A stretch of DNA of 49,285 nucleotides from Nocardia speluncae NBRC 108251 (lineage in GTDB: Bacteria; Actinomycetota; Actinomycetes; Mycobacteriales; Mycobacteriaceae): contig NZ_BDBZ01000038.1 of the NCBI RefSeq assembly GCF_001613245.1, positions 1-49,285 of the forward strand, written 5' to 3'. Both the position numbers and the translations under genes were made by a program. Shown here in pieces: positions 41,283 to 49,285 of the stretch (the first letter of the stretch is position 1; every line of letters starts with the position of its first letter). Under the pieces are notes generated by a model that made no database searches, was not told the origin of the DNA, and saw only the letters and a program-made list of their open reading frames with translations.

Positions 41283-42809
41283 ATGTCTTCTACCATGTCT
41301 TCGACGCTTTCCCTATCGTCAAATCTCGCGAACAATCTCATCGACACTGCTCGTTACCTGGGGGATCGGCCGGCGATCAGACTTGAAACCACCACGCTGA
41401 ACTATTCCCAACTCGGGCGCGCGGCAGCGGCCGTGGCGGGTGATCTGCAAGCCAGGGGAATCCGCGCCGGCGACCGCGTCGGTATCGTGCTGCCGAACGT
41501 GCCGGCGTTTCCGATCCTCTTCTACGGGATCCTGATGGCGGGTGCCGTCGCGGTCCCGATGAATCCCCTGCTGAAGGCACGGGAGGTTACGTATTACGTG
41601 GAAGACTCCGGGATGTCGCTCGTCTACGGCTCGCTGACAGCGGGGGACGTGGTGTCGGAAGCAGCACGCGCGGCGGGCATTCCGGCATTTCTCATTACGG
41701 AGTTGGGGCCGACCGGAGCGGATCTGCTCGGTTTTCCGGTCGAGGAACCTGTGTGGCGCGGTCGGGACGACACTGCTGTGCTGCTCTACACCTCCGGTAC
41801 CACGGGCAGCCCCAAAGGCGCTGAACTCACACATGACAACATGTCGACAAACGCGTCCACCACCGTCGATACGCTCATCCAGACAACCCCCGATGACATT
41901 ATTCTGGGGTGCTTGCCACTCTTTCACGTATTCGGTCTCACGTGCGGTTTGAACGCCGCCGTGAAGTCGGGTGCTCTGCTCACCCTGATTCCCAGGTTCG
42001 ACGCCGAAACAGCTCTTCGTGTTCTCGTGCGGGACAACGTCACGGTTCTCGAGGGCGTTCCCACCATGTACTCCGCGCTGCTGAATTCCGCTGATGCCGA
42101 TTCCGTGGATCTATCGCATCTTCGCTGCTGCATCGTAGGAGGCGCACCGATGCCCGTCGAAGTGTTGAAGGCATTCGAGGAAAAATTCGCGTGCGAGATA
42201 TACGAAGGATATGGTCTCTCGGAAACCGCTCCCATCGCTTGTTTCAATCAGCAGGGAACGCCGCGTAGAGCTGGAACGATCGGAATTCCGGTCCGCGGCT
42301 GCCTGCTTCGCCTGGTCGATGACCACGGCAACGAACTGCTCGGATTCGATGAGCCAGGGGAGATTCAGATCAAAGGTGAGAACGTCATGAAGGGGTACTG
42401 GGGCCGCCCAGCGGCGACCGAGGAAGCCATAGTGGACGGCTGGTTCAGTACCGGGGACATCGCAACCCGAGACCGCGAAGGCTATTACAGCATTGTGGAC
42501 CGGAAGAAGGACATCATCATCAGGGGTGGATACAACGTGTATCCACGCGAAGTGGAGGAGGTGCTGTACGAGCACTCCGCCGTAGCCGAGGCGGCAGTAG
42601 TCGGGATCGAAGACGGATATCTCGGCGAACAAATCGGCGCTGCCGTGGCACTCAAGCCAGGTGCCCACGCCGAGCCCGCCGAAATAATGGACTTCGTGCG
42701 GGAACGGCTGGCGGACTACAAGTATCCCCGCCGAATCTGGTTCGTGCCCAGCTTGCCGAAAGGCCCTACAGGCAAGATTCTGCGCAGGAGCGTTGAACCA
42801 CCGGTCTGA
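41283..42809 (+). CDS. Acyl-CoA synthetase (AMP-forming ligase)
   Basis: A protein of 508 residues: LLYTSGTTGSPKGAELTHDN (A3), YEGYGLSETAPIACFN (A5), VMKGYWGRPAATEEAI, FSTGDIATRD, DRKKDIIIRGGYNVYPREVEE and the C-terminal SLPKGPTGKILRR with the A10 lysine. It is a fatty-acid/acyl-CoA ligase of the FadD-like group. It is distinct from the ligase at 18840 and closes the second catabolic module. An in-frame upstream ATG at 41187 is possible but has no ribosome site. Confidence 0.93.
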   Translation: MSSTMSSTLSLSSNLANNLIDTARYLGDRPAIRLETTTLNYSQLGRAAAAVAGDLQARGIRAGDRVGIVLPNVPAFPILFYGILMAGAVAVPMNPLLKAREVTYYVEDSGMSLVYGSLTAGDVVSEAARAAGIPAFLITELGPTGADLLGFPVEEPVWRGRDDTAVLLYTSGTTGSPKGAELTHDNMSTNASTTVDTLIQTTPDDIILGCLPLFHVFGLTCGLNAAVKSGALLTLIPRFDAETALRVLVRDNVTVLEGVPTMYSALLNSADADSVDLSHLRCCIVGGAPMPVEVLKAFEEKFACEIYEGYGLSETAPIACFNQQGTPRRAGTIGIPVRGCLLRLVDDHGNELLGFDEPGEIQIKGENVMKGYWGRPAATEEAIVDGWFSTGDIATRDREGYYSIVDRKKDIIIRGGYNVYPREVEEVLYEHSAVAEAAVVGIEDGYLGEQIGAAVALKPGAHAEPAEIMDFVRERLADYKYPRRIWFVPSLPKGPTGKILRRSVEPPV

Positions 42810-42897
42810 TAACGCACAGATTCGCGGTGGAATCACCTCCGGCGATGCTCTGGAACCACGCCCCGACGATAATCCGTGAAATATCAGTTCGGCGAAG

Positions 42898-44577
42898 CTA
42901 ATCGGTGGTGACGAAGGTCGCGTCGGGGAGGTAGATCGCCCCGCTTCCGTTCATCGTCGCGAACTCGATACGTACCTGATGGACCGGCGGGGCGTCGTCC
43001 TCGGCGTCAGGAAGTTGCTGCGTGGTGATCTCGAACCTCGCCGAGGCGGTGTCGGCTGGTTCTGCGCCGACCCGGGCGGCATTGGCCATGGCGATGGCGG
43101 CGAGTCGGCTGGCGGTGATCTCTGATAGGCCGAATAGTCCGGCCGGATCCGGTGGGGTGTCTGCCTCGGTCTCCGTCGTTGGAAAGACTCCCGATGCCAG
43201 CGAAATGCTGATCCGGTCGCCCGGCGTGGTAGCCGGATGGACAACCAGCTCGATCTTTCGAGAATTGCAGCCGAGACAGAGACGCTCGATTCCCGGTGCG
43301 GTCGCGCCGATACCGGCCAGGGGGAGTGCGGCGGCGACCTGCGCGAGGGCGGCCTCGGGATCGCGGACGTCGAAGATCGGCGCGATGGTCCCGTCGAGCT
43401 CGGCCAGGTAGGTGCCGCTGTTCTCGTTCACTTCGACGCGTACTTCGATTCGCGGCTCGGCGTCCGGCGACTCCTTGCTGATCTCGACTCGATCATCACC
43501 TGTCTGGTCGATTCCGAGTGTCGCGGTGATGGTGTCGTAGGCCGCGACCACAACCGATGGATCGACGGCCGAAAGCGGGAATGTATTCCGGACCCGGGCC
43601 GAGGCATCGTTGCCCGACCCACGGGAAACGTCCACCCGCTCGGCGTCATAGTTGCCGTACGAGTCCTGGCTGGCGTGATAGGTGACGCGCTGCGCATTCG
43701 CCTCGTCGAGGACGACGAGCTCGGCCCAGAAACCGTAGAAGGTCAGCTCGAGGACATGTGCGGTGCTGCCCTGAATATTCTTTTCGGCCATTGCCGTCAA
43801 CGCGGCGAGCGCATCGAGGCCGAACCGGCCGATCGCGCTGTCGATTTCGTGTGTGCCGGTGCCGAGATCGGTGACCGCAGGAATTGCGGTGGGAATAGCG
43901 GAGCTCAGGCCCGCGGTATCCGGTAGCAGTAGTCCGGTCGCCGCGCCGGAGACCGCGAAGGCGGTACAGAAGCAGAGGATGACCCGCGCCGGTGAGACGA
44001 CCCCGTCGCGCGGCACGGTGTACACGCGCTCAGGGGGAATCTCCTCGGGTATCTCCGCAGCCAGCGCCTGACCGTACTGTTGGAGTTCGGCGTCCTTCCA
44101 CGGCATCACGACCGCGCCGGGTAGCCGGTGCACTTCTTCGACGGTGGCCATCCGGCGCTCACCGACGGCCGATTCGAGCACCTTGGGCGGAGCGATCGCG
44201 CGGGTGGTCGTAGCGTAGGAGCCCTCCTGGGACTGCCGATCGACCACGGTGAGGCCGAACTCAGCGGTCCGGGTGTCGCCGGTGAGGTCTGTTTCCACCG
44301 AATGGATTGCTGCGATCTTGGCATGTGGTGAGTCCACGGCAGCAGCCTGCCGCGGACCGCCCGCAGCGAGGTCCGGGCGCACGATGAGGTCGTCGGCGGA
44401 TCCGCGTAAGCGCAGCGACCCGGCCAGCAGCGCGAGAGCAGCGATTCCGGCGCCGGCACCGTACAGCAACACCGAGGAATTATCGGCCGCGATTGCGAGA
44501 CCGGTGAACGATACGGCGCCGGTAGCAGCGCCGATAACGGTCGCCCGTAAGGAGAACCGGCGGGTGACCTCTGGCAT
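42898..44577 (-). CDS. Unrecognised membrane-anchored protein
   Basis: A protein of 559 residues that I do not recognise. Two hydrophobic spans lie near the N-terminus (~13-31 and ~37-54), and a third at ~203-225 (VILCFCTAFAVSGAATGLLLP). The remaining ~330 residues are acidic and probably extracytoplasmic, with a CLGC pair in IERLCLGCNSRKIELVVHP that resembles a metal or disulfide motif. The C-terminus, VRIEFATMNGSGAIYLPDATFVTTD, is beta-rich. Start at the ATG at 44577. It is divergent from another unrecognised membrane protein 53 bp away, and the two probably share a promoter and a task. No enzyme motif seen. Confidence 0.75.
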   Translation of the reverse strand: MPEVTRRFSLRATVIGAATGAVSFTGLAIAADNSSVLLYGAGAGIAALALLAGSLRLRGSADDLIVRPDLAAGGPRQAAAVDSPHAKIAAIHSVETDLTGDTRTAEFGLTVVDRQSQEGSYATTTRAIAPPKVLESAVGERRMATVEEVHRLPGAVVMPWKDAELQQYGQALAAEIPEEIPPERVYTVPRDGVVSPARVILCFCTAFAVSGAATGLLLPDTAGLSSAIPTAIPAVTDLGTGTHEIDSAIGRFGLDALAALTAMAEKNIQGSTAHVLELTFYGFWAELVVLDEANAQRVTYHASQDSYGNYDAERVDVSRGSGNDASARVRNTFPLSAVDPSVVVAAYDTITATLGIDQTGDDRVEISKESPDAEPRIEVRVEVNENSGTYLAELDGTIAPIFDVRDPEAALAQVAAALPLAGIGATAPGIERLCLGCNSRKIELVVHPATTPGDRISISLASGVFPTTETEADTPPDPAGLFGLSEITASRLAAIAMANAARVGAEPADTASARFEITTQQLPDAEDDAPPVHQVRIEFATMNGSGAIYLPDATFVTTD

Positions 44578-44630
44578 GGCCCGAGGCTAACACGCTGTGC
44601 AACCGGCTGTTCGTGTAGTTATATCGAAGT

Positions 44631-45839
44631 GTGGTAAACCCCGACGTGCCTCTACGGACCTCTCGCGAGGAATCGCGATCCGCCGGTGAGCGGGGTGCTC
44701 CGGAGCGCACTCCGGTCGCAAGTGTCGGCACGGACAATCTCGACAATCTCCAGTACGGCATGTATGTCGCTGCCGACCGCGATCCGGTGTTCCCGGTTGC
44801 GTTCGGGGTCGGCTCCCTGACGACGCTCATGGTGAGCGGCTGGGCATGGACGGAGTTCGGCCGCGACAGCGTCCTCGCCACGGTCGCCCTGATGATCCCG
44901 ATGGTGATCGCCCTGGGGGCGGTCCTCCTCGCAGCCAGGCGCCGTCCGCCGCGACTCGGGATCCAGCTCAGCCCCACCGAGGTCATGCTGGGTAACTGGC
45001 CGGAACGCACCTTCCGATTCCCACGGGCCGCCGTCACGAAGGTTACGATGAGCAACGGCCCGTGGACCGGTAGCTCGACGGCGGCGGCTCCCAGCCACGA
45101 TTTCCGGCGGCGGATGCACCACTACATCCAGATCACGTTGCGTAGCAACGATATCTTCTGCGTCGCCGCCGATCCCCACAACAACCCGGTCAATGACCGG
45201 ATAGTCCGTGAACTGCGGCGGACAGCCGGCCCCGCCGCGCTCGAACCGCAAGCAGCGAGACCACCGAAGCGGCCGCTGGAAGCCCCGGCGGCTGCGCCCG
45301 AATCGCCGACCGGCCTTGCGTCACCCTCTTCCGGCGAGAAGCTCTGGGCGGCAGCGACGCGCAAACACGACGAGGTTCTACTCGCCTACTTGCCCTACGA
45401 GACCGAACCGTTGATACTCATGCGCTATCCCGCGCTCACCGATATCACGCAACCGGCGACGGCAGGCTTCCATGACGCCATGGAAGAGGCGAATGCGCTG
45501 CGCACCGAGACGATGCCCTCCGATTCGAAGTTCGCGGCCGCATACCGGGACTCGGTGCGCCGCCTCGCAGTCGCTTGGGCGACCGCCGAACGCACCGCGA
45601 AACGCGAAGGCACGACCTACCTTGATCCGAGGGACCGGCGCAAGCTCGAGCAGGCAGCCAAACTGCTCCGTCACGCCGAGGGCGCCGCCTCATCGCCCGA
45701 ACGCGCCGTGTATCTGCGGCAGGCCAAATCGATTCTGGTGGAGTTGGTCGACAACGGTGCGATTCACACCCCGCCGAAGATCGTCGAGGCGATCGACACT
45801 GCCACGAGCCTCGCAATCGAGGCCGCGGAACAGCGATAA
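44631..45839 (+). CDS. Unrecognised membrane protein with a PH-like segment
   Basis: A protein of 402 residues, not recognised. Two hydrophobic spans (~55-72 and ~78-98) are followed by a stretch (LGIQLSPTEVMLGNWPERTFRFPRAAVTKVTM) that resembles bacterial PH-like domains. A Pro/Ala-rich linker (~200-235) leads to a helical, charged C-terminal region (~240-402) with many Glu, Lys and Arg (AVAWATAERTAKREG). The C-terminus looks cytoplasmic. It starts at a GTG at 44631; a GTG at 44646 is possible and no clear ribosome site is seen, so translation may be leaderless. Divergent from the membrane protein gene at 42898. Confidence 0.72.
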   Translation: MVNPDVPLRTSREESRSAGERGAPERTPVASVGTDNLDNLQYGMYVAADRDPVFPVAFGVGSLTTLMVSGWAWTEFGRDSVLATVALMIPMVIALGAVLLAARRRPPRLGIQLSPTEVMLGNWPERTFRFPRAAVTKVTMSNGPWTGSSTAAAPSHDFRRRMHHYIQITLRSNDIFCVAADPHNNPVNDRIVRELRRTAGPAALEPQAARPPKRPLEAPAAAPESPTGLASPSSGEKLWAAATRKHDEVLLAYLPYETEPLILMRYPALTDITQPATAGFHDAMEEANALRTETMPSDSKFAAAYRDSVRRLAVAWATAERTAKREGTTYLDPRDRRKLEQAAKLLRHAEGAASSPERAVYLRQAKSILVELVDNGAIHTPPKIVEAIDTATSLAIEAAEQR

Positions 45840-46203
45840 CGACGCGCAGGAAGCGGCCGAAACAACGACGGAACACCCGCTCCCGGATCACTCGCGGTGT
45901 AACGGCGGTCAGGCGTACCGATACCGCTGCTATGAGCGCTGCCGGAAGGATATTCCGTCACACTAGGGCAGATAGCATTCGAATGCTGTGCACAGCCGAA
46001 AGGGCGGAAGGCCCGAGAGATCACGAAGGGAACACTTCCAGCGGTGCGCACGCCAGTAGTGGCGGACCAGTTCCGGGAACCATCCCCCCACCCGAGCACG
46101 GCGCCGTGGGGGGTGGCGGACCTCGCGGCCGGACCCGAGCCGAAACCCGGAGACGTAGCGCTGATCCGGATGGGGTGGGCGTCGGGGCCCGGCTACGAGG
46201 TGG
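45840..46203. other. Gene-poor gap with a 14-bp palindrome
   Basis: This 364-bp stretch lies between the membrane protein gene and the XRE regulator gene that converges on it. AGCATTCGAATGCT at 45974-45987 is a perfect palindrome, followed at once by TGTGCACA, itself a palindrome. Only a doubtful short ORF (46044) begins here. I see no clear terminator. Confidence 0.5.
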
Positions 46204-46382
46204 TCATCGGGCGGCGGGGGAGCGGTCGGGCAGGGCCGGTCCACCGCTCCGGCCGGACCGCTCTGCCGCACTCGCCTGACGCAGCAGGGCCATGGCCGCC
46301 TCCGACGGTGACCCGGCGGGCGTCGTGCACACCACGACGGATTGCCCCGGCGAACGCGCGAGGGCGAGGGTCTGCTGGGTGA
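46044..46382 (+). CDS. Doubtful short ORF, possibly a truncated gene
   Basis: A possible GTG start encodes 112 residues. The first ~60 (TPVVADQFREPSPHPSTAP, then KPGDVALIRMGWASGPGYEVVIG) look like real protein. After about 46210 the composition becomes Arg/Pro/Gly-rich and it lies antisense to the end of the XRE gene, as if a real gene had been cut there. AAGGG is present but about 13 bp from the start. It could equally be chance. Confidence 0.25.
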   Translation: MRTPVVADQFREPSPHPSTAPWGVADLAAGPEPKPGDVALIRMGWASGPGYEVVIGRRGSGRAGPVHRSGRTALPHSPDAAGPWPPPTVTRRASCTPRRIAPANARGRGSAG

Positions 46383-47115
46383 CCGTCACCGTGCCGACGA
46401 CAGGATGGCGCAGCTCGTAGGTGGCGGCGTCGCACGGCGTCACCCGGTGGTCACCCCACAACGCCACGAATTCCGGGCTCTTCATCGTCAGCTCGCCGAT
46501 CAGCTCGGCGAGCAGCCGGTCCTCCGGATGACGGCCGACGGCGATCCGTAGATTGCCCACGACCGCGCGCACCTTGCGCCGCCAGTCCCCGTATAGCTCT
46601 CGGCAGTGCGGGTCCAGAAACAGCATCCGGCTCATGTTCGGCCGGCGCGCGGGGTCCTCCGGGCTCAGCGGGTCGACGTGGCCGGCGAGCAGGGCGTGGC
46701 CGAGTGGGTTCCACGCCAGCACGTCCGTGCGCCGGCCGAGGACGAGCGCCGGGACGCCGTCGAAGGAGCGCAGCAGGTCCCGCGTCTCGTCGGCGAGCTT
46801 CTCGGGGCGGGGCCTTCGCGCCTGCGGTACCCGGCGGGAGGCCCCGGCGAGGCGTTCCAGGTGGTCCCGCTCATGGTCGTCGAGTAGCAGGGCGCCGGCG
46901 ATCGCCGCGAGCACCTCCGCCGACGCGCCACGGGACAGGCCCTGTTCGAGCCGGGTGTAGTAGGACACGCTGACCCCTGCCAGCTGCGCGAGCTCCTCCC
47001 GGCGCAGCCCCGCCACCCGTCGGCGTGGCCCGAGGTCGTGCAGCCCCACGTCTTCCGGGCGCAGCCTGGCCCGCCGTGCCTGCAGGAAGTCGCCGAGCGG
47101 GCTTGGTCCGTCCAT
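46204..47115 (-). CDS. XRE-family regulator with MmyB-like ligand-binding domain
   Basis: A protein of 303 residues. Residues ~5-75 hold the helix-turn-helix: VAGLRREELAQLAGVSVSYYTRLEQGLSRGASAEVLAAIA. The rest (LVLGRRTDVLAWNPLGHALL, then MLFLDPHCRELYGDWR, and HPVVGTVTVTQQTLAL) is the MmyB-like domain, a PAS-type fold found in many actinobacterial regulators, which control an adjacent oxidoreductase or hydrolase gene. The start at 47115 (MDGPSPLGDF) gives the usual family N-terminus. It is divergent from the metallo-hydrolase gene, which it probably controls. Confidence 0.93.
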   Translation of the reverse strand: MDGPSPLGDFLQARRARLRPEDVGLHDLGPRRRVAGLRREELAQLAGVSVSYYTRLEQGLSRGASAEVLAAIAGALLLDDHERDHLERLAGASRRVPQARRPRPEKLADETRDLLRSFDGVPALVLGRRTDVLAWNPLGHALLAGHVDPLSPEDPARRPNMSRMLFLDPHCRELYGDWRRKVRAVVGNLRIAVGRHPEDRLLAELIGELTMKSPEFVALWGDHRVTPCDAATYELRHPVVGTVTVTQQTLALARSPGQSVVVCTTPAGSPSEAAMALLRQASAAERSGRSGGPALPDRSPAAR

Positions 47116-47151
47116 TACTCCACTATCCACGCCGACGGCACCGCCCAGCCA

Positions 47152-47168
47152 CACCCTGCCGGGGGTAG
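47152..47168. promoter_or_regulatory. Possible XRE/MmyB operator
   Basis: ACCC (47153-47156) and GGGT (47163-47166) form a small dyad around TGCCGG in the 138-bp divergent gap, close to the XRE start. From memory, similar CCCTGCCGGGGGTAGG-like sites occur before MmyB-type regulator genes. Short, so tentative. Confidence 0.35.
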
Positions 47169-47253
47169 GACAAGGCGGGGCTGGTTGCCGCGCACGGACA
47201 CGATCAGGCTCGACCTGGTCAGGGCAGCTGCCCCCGATTCACGAGGAGTGATC

Positions 47254-48159
47254 ATGGATCAGATCGAGCTGGGTGACGTGACAGTCACCCGAGTCAAGGA
47301 GTACTACGGCTCCGTCGAGATGGGCCCCGCGGACTTCTTCCCCGACAGCCCCGACGGTGCCTGGGACGAGCACCGGAGCTGGCTCGCCCCGGACTTCCTG
47401 GACACCGGCACCGGCGAATGCCTCTCGGCCATCCAGACCTGGCTGCTGCGCAGCGAAGGCCGCACCATCCTCGTCGACACCGGGGTCGGCAACCACAAGG
47501 ACCGCCCCTACGCGCCCGTCTGGAACCGCCTGGACACGAACTTCCTGGACAACCTCGCCGCCGCCGGTGTCCGGCCCGAAGACGTCGATGTCGTCATCAA
47601 CACCCACCTGCACATCGACCACGTGGGCTGGAACACCTACCTCGACGGCCGGACCTGGGTGCCGACCTTCCCGAACGCGACGTACCTGATCACGCAGCAG
47701 GACTTCGACTTCTGGAACCCGGCCGACAACCACGAACCGGTGCTGGGTCGCGGCAACCAGAACGTCTTCGAGGACAGCGTCGCTCCGGTGCACGAGGCCG
47801 GGCTGGTCCACCTGTGGGACGGCTCGTACCGGATCGACCGGAACCTCCGGCTGGATCTCGCGCCCGGCCACACCCCCGGGTCGTCCGTGCTGACCTTGGA
47901 ATCGGGCGGCGACCGCGCACTGTTCGTCGGCGATCTGGTGCACACCCCGTTACAGCTCGTGGAGCCGGAGACCAACTCCTGCTTCTGCGAGGACCCGGCC
48001 GAGGCCCGGGTGACCCGCCACAAGCTCCTCGGCCGCGCGGCCGAGGACAACGCGCTGGTCTTCCCCGCGCACCTCGGCGGCCAGGGTGGCGCCGAGGTCG
48101 AGCGCGACGGGTCGAAGTTCGCCATCAAGGAGTGGGCGGGCTTCTCCCGCATCGCCTGA
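47254..48159 (+). CDS. Metallo-beta-lactamase-fold hydrolase
   Basis: A protein of 301 residues. The zinc motif is NTHLHIDHVGWNT (His118, His120, Asp122, His123), with LAPGHTPGSSVL, LFVGDLVHTP and VFPAHLGGQG supplying the further ligands; so a two-metal site looks complete. This is the general MBL hydrolase group (lactonases, thioesterases, arylsulfatase-like enzymes), not an antibiotic-resistance enzyme in particular. GAGGAG precedes the ATG. It is divergent from the XRE regulator and followed by a carboxylesterase, so the pair may open a lactone or ester. Confidence 0.92.
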   Translation: MDQIELGDVTVTRVKEYYGSVEMGPADFFPDSPDGAWDEHRSWLAPDFLDTGTGECLSAIQTWLLRSEGRTILVDTGVGNHKDRPYAPVWNRLDTNFLDNLAAAGVRPEDVDVVINTHLHIDHVGWNTYLDGRTWVPTFPNATYLITQQDFDFWNPADNHEPVLGRGNQNVFEDSVAPVHEAGLVHLWDGSYRIDRNLRLDLAPGHTPGSSVLTLESGGDRALFVGDLVHTPLQLVEPETNSCFCEDPAEARVTRHKLLGRAAEDNALVFPAHLGGQGGAEVERDGSKFAIKEWAGFSRIA

Positions 48160-48213
48160 GCCCGGTGGGGCCGGCCCCTGCCCCGCAGTAACCCGAGAGA
48201 GGAAGCGTTTCCT

Positions 48214-49285
48214 GTGCCCCAGCAGGCAAATCCGATCGTAGAGACCCCGGCGGGCGCCGTGCGCGGTGTTCGTGACCGCTTCGGCGAGTTCTACCGCGCC
48301 GTCCCGTACGCGGCGGCACCCCGGGGTGCCGGCCGGTTCGCGCCACCGGCGTCCCACCCGGGCTGGTCCGGTGTCCGGGACGCCACCGCACCGTCGCCGA
48401 CTGCGCCGCAGCCGGCCCGGGACTTCGGGCGGCTCGACATGATCCCCTATTTCGGTCCGGGCTGGGTGCGTGGCGAGGAATACCTGACTGTCGACGTCCG
48501 CACGCCCGGCGCGGACGACGGGAAGCGGCCGGTCATGGTCTTCGTGCACGGCGGCGGGTTCGTCACCGGTTCCACCCGCGCCGCGCTCTACGATGGCCGG
48601 GCATTCGCCCGCGACGGCGTGGTGCTGGTGACGGTGAACTACCGCGTCGGCATCCCCGGCTTCCTCGACCTGGACGGCGCCCCCGCCAACCGCGGGCTGC
48701 TCGACGTCCTCGCCGCGCTCGGCTGGGTGCGGGACACGATCGCTGCGTTCGGTGGCGATCCCGCGAACGTCACGCTGTTCGGCCAGTCCGCGGGTGCCAC
48801 CATTACCGGAGCCCTGCTGGCGACGCCGGAAGCCAAGGGGCTGTTCCGGCGCGCGATCATCCAGAGCGGCAGCGGCACCGGCGCCTTCACTCCCGAACAG
48901 GCGCGGCGGGTCACCGCGGCGGCTGCCCGGGCGCTGGGCGTGCCGCCCACCGCGGAGGCATTCGCCGAGATCCCGGACGAGGGGTTTCTCGAGATCCTGC
49001 CGGCGCTCGCGGGGATCGACCTGCGGACCGCGACGGCCACGGACCCACTCGTCGAGCTGAGCCCGTTCTCCCTGGTCCTGCCCGTGCAGCCGGCCGAAGC
49101 CCTGGCGGAGGGGCCGGCCGGCGAGGTCGGCCTGCTCATCGGCACGAACACCGAGGAGGGCCATCTCTACCTGGTACCGCAGGGCAAGCTGGAGTCGTCC
49201 ACGGATGACGATGTGCTCGCAGTCGCGGCGAAGGTCGGCGCGGACCCCGCCGCCGTCGTCGCGGCCCATCGGGCGGCCCGGCCGG
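48214..49285 (+). CDS. Type B carboxylesterase, cut by window edge
   Basis: About 357 residues are visible, open to the right edge; family members usually have ~480-530. The N-terminus (VETPAGAVRGVRDRFGEFYRAVPYAAAP), oxyanion loop FVHGGGFVTGS and nucleophile elbow FGQSAGATITGA (Ser192) are present; the acid and His lie beyond the edge. It should hydrolyse carboxylic esters. The GTG start has GAGGAAG upstream, in a small AGGAA/TTCCT inverted repeat. The gap from the metallo-hydrolase is 54 bp, so the two are probably one operon. Confidence 0.9.
   Translation, partial: MPQQANPIVETPAGAVRGVRDRFGEFYRAVPYAAAPRGAGRFAPPASHPGWSGVRDATAPSPTAPQPARDFGRLDMIPYFGPGWVRGEEYLTVDVRTPGADDGKRPVMVFVHGGGFVTGSTRAALYDGRAFARDGVVLVTVNYRVGIPGFLDLDGAPANRGLLDVLAALGWVRDTIAAFGGDPANVTLFGQSAGATITGALLATPEAKGLFRRAIIQSGSGTGAFTPEQARRVTAAAARALGVPPTAEAFAEIPDEGFLEILPALAGIDLRTATATDPLVELSPFSLVLPVQPAEALAEGPAGEVGLLIGTNTEEGHLYLVPQGKLESSTDDDVLAVAAKVGADPAAVVAAHRAARP

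Noticed and set aside
47254..48159. Reading the MBL-fold protein as a beta-lactamase
   Set aside because: Only the general metal motif is present; no export signal is seen and the neighbour is an esterase.
1..49285. CRISPR arrays, tRNA/rRNA genes, insertion sequences, integrases
   Set aside because: No regularly spaced repeats, cloverleaf-like sequence, transposase motifs or terminal repeats were recognised by reading; a covariance-model or repeat search was not possible.

Overview
This window is high-GC actinobacterial DNA, most likely from Nocardia or a close mycolic-acid relative. The evidence is the many GTG starts and ATGA/GTGA gene overlaps, a CtpI-like P-type ATPase N-terminus at the left edge, a mycofactocin-type SDR, an EthR-like TetR regulator and dense catabolic gene content. 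I recognised no rRNA, tRNA, CRISPR, transposase or integrase. It reads as a run of accessory catabolic modules, each with its own regulator. All family calls come from reading motifs by eye; no search was run.

Layout. (1) 1-808: CtpI-like ATPase fragment, minus strand. (2) 940-3894: a complete class I cytochrome P450 system (3Fe-4S ferredoxin, ferredoxin reductase, P450), minus strand, with a widely spaced inverted repeat upstream. (3) 4280-11516: a GntR/HutC regulator divergent from a tightly coupled operon: isochorismatase-fold amidohydrolase, NitT/TauT-type ABC importer, MFS transporter and amidase. This looks like an uptake-and-hydrolysis unit for an unidentified amide or N-carbamoyl compound. 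(4) 11581-30668: a TetR regulator divergent from an ~18-kb plus-strand run of 16 genes: PPOx-like protein, an APC permease fused in frame to an alpha/beta-hydrolase, SnoaL-like protein, NmrA-like protein, acyl-CoA dehydrogenase, acyl-CoA ligase, MDR, SDR, APH-fold kinase, class III PLP enzyme of the phospho-lyase type, PxpABC, aldehyde dehydrogenase, SDR and thiolase. I infer catabolism of a lactam- or amide-containing amino-alcohol-like compound to acyl-CoA products.

(5) 30897-32731: a divergent TetR / NAD(P)-binding oxidoreductase pair around a dyad. (6) 32921-42809: an EthR-like TetR followed by a second catabolic module: SDR, VOC protein, methylmalonate-semialdehyde dehydrogenase and cupin on the minus strand, then esterase, MDR enoyl reductase, SnoaL-like protein, DUF3237 protein and CoA ligase. 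Two divergent promoters in this module carry the same long dyad or half-site (core TAGACAnnnTGTTGAC), so one regulator probably controls all of it. An 18-codon leader peptide is translationally coupled to the esterase. (7) 42898-45839: a divergent pair of unrecognised membrane-anchored proteins. (8) 46204-49285: a MmyB-type XRE regulator divergent from a metallo-beta-lactamase-fold hydrolase and a type B carboxylesterase cut by the right edge.

The two most notable items are the kinase / phospho-lyase / PxpABC / aldehyde dehydrogenase arrangement, and the transporter-hydrolase fusion whose joint carries an operator-like palindrome.
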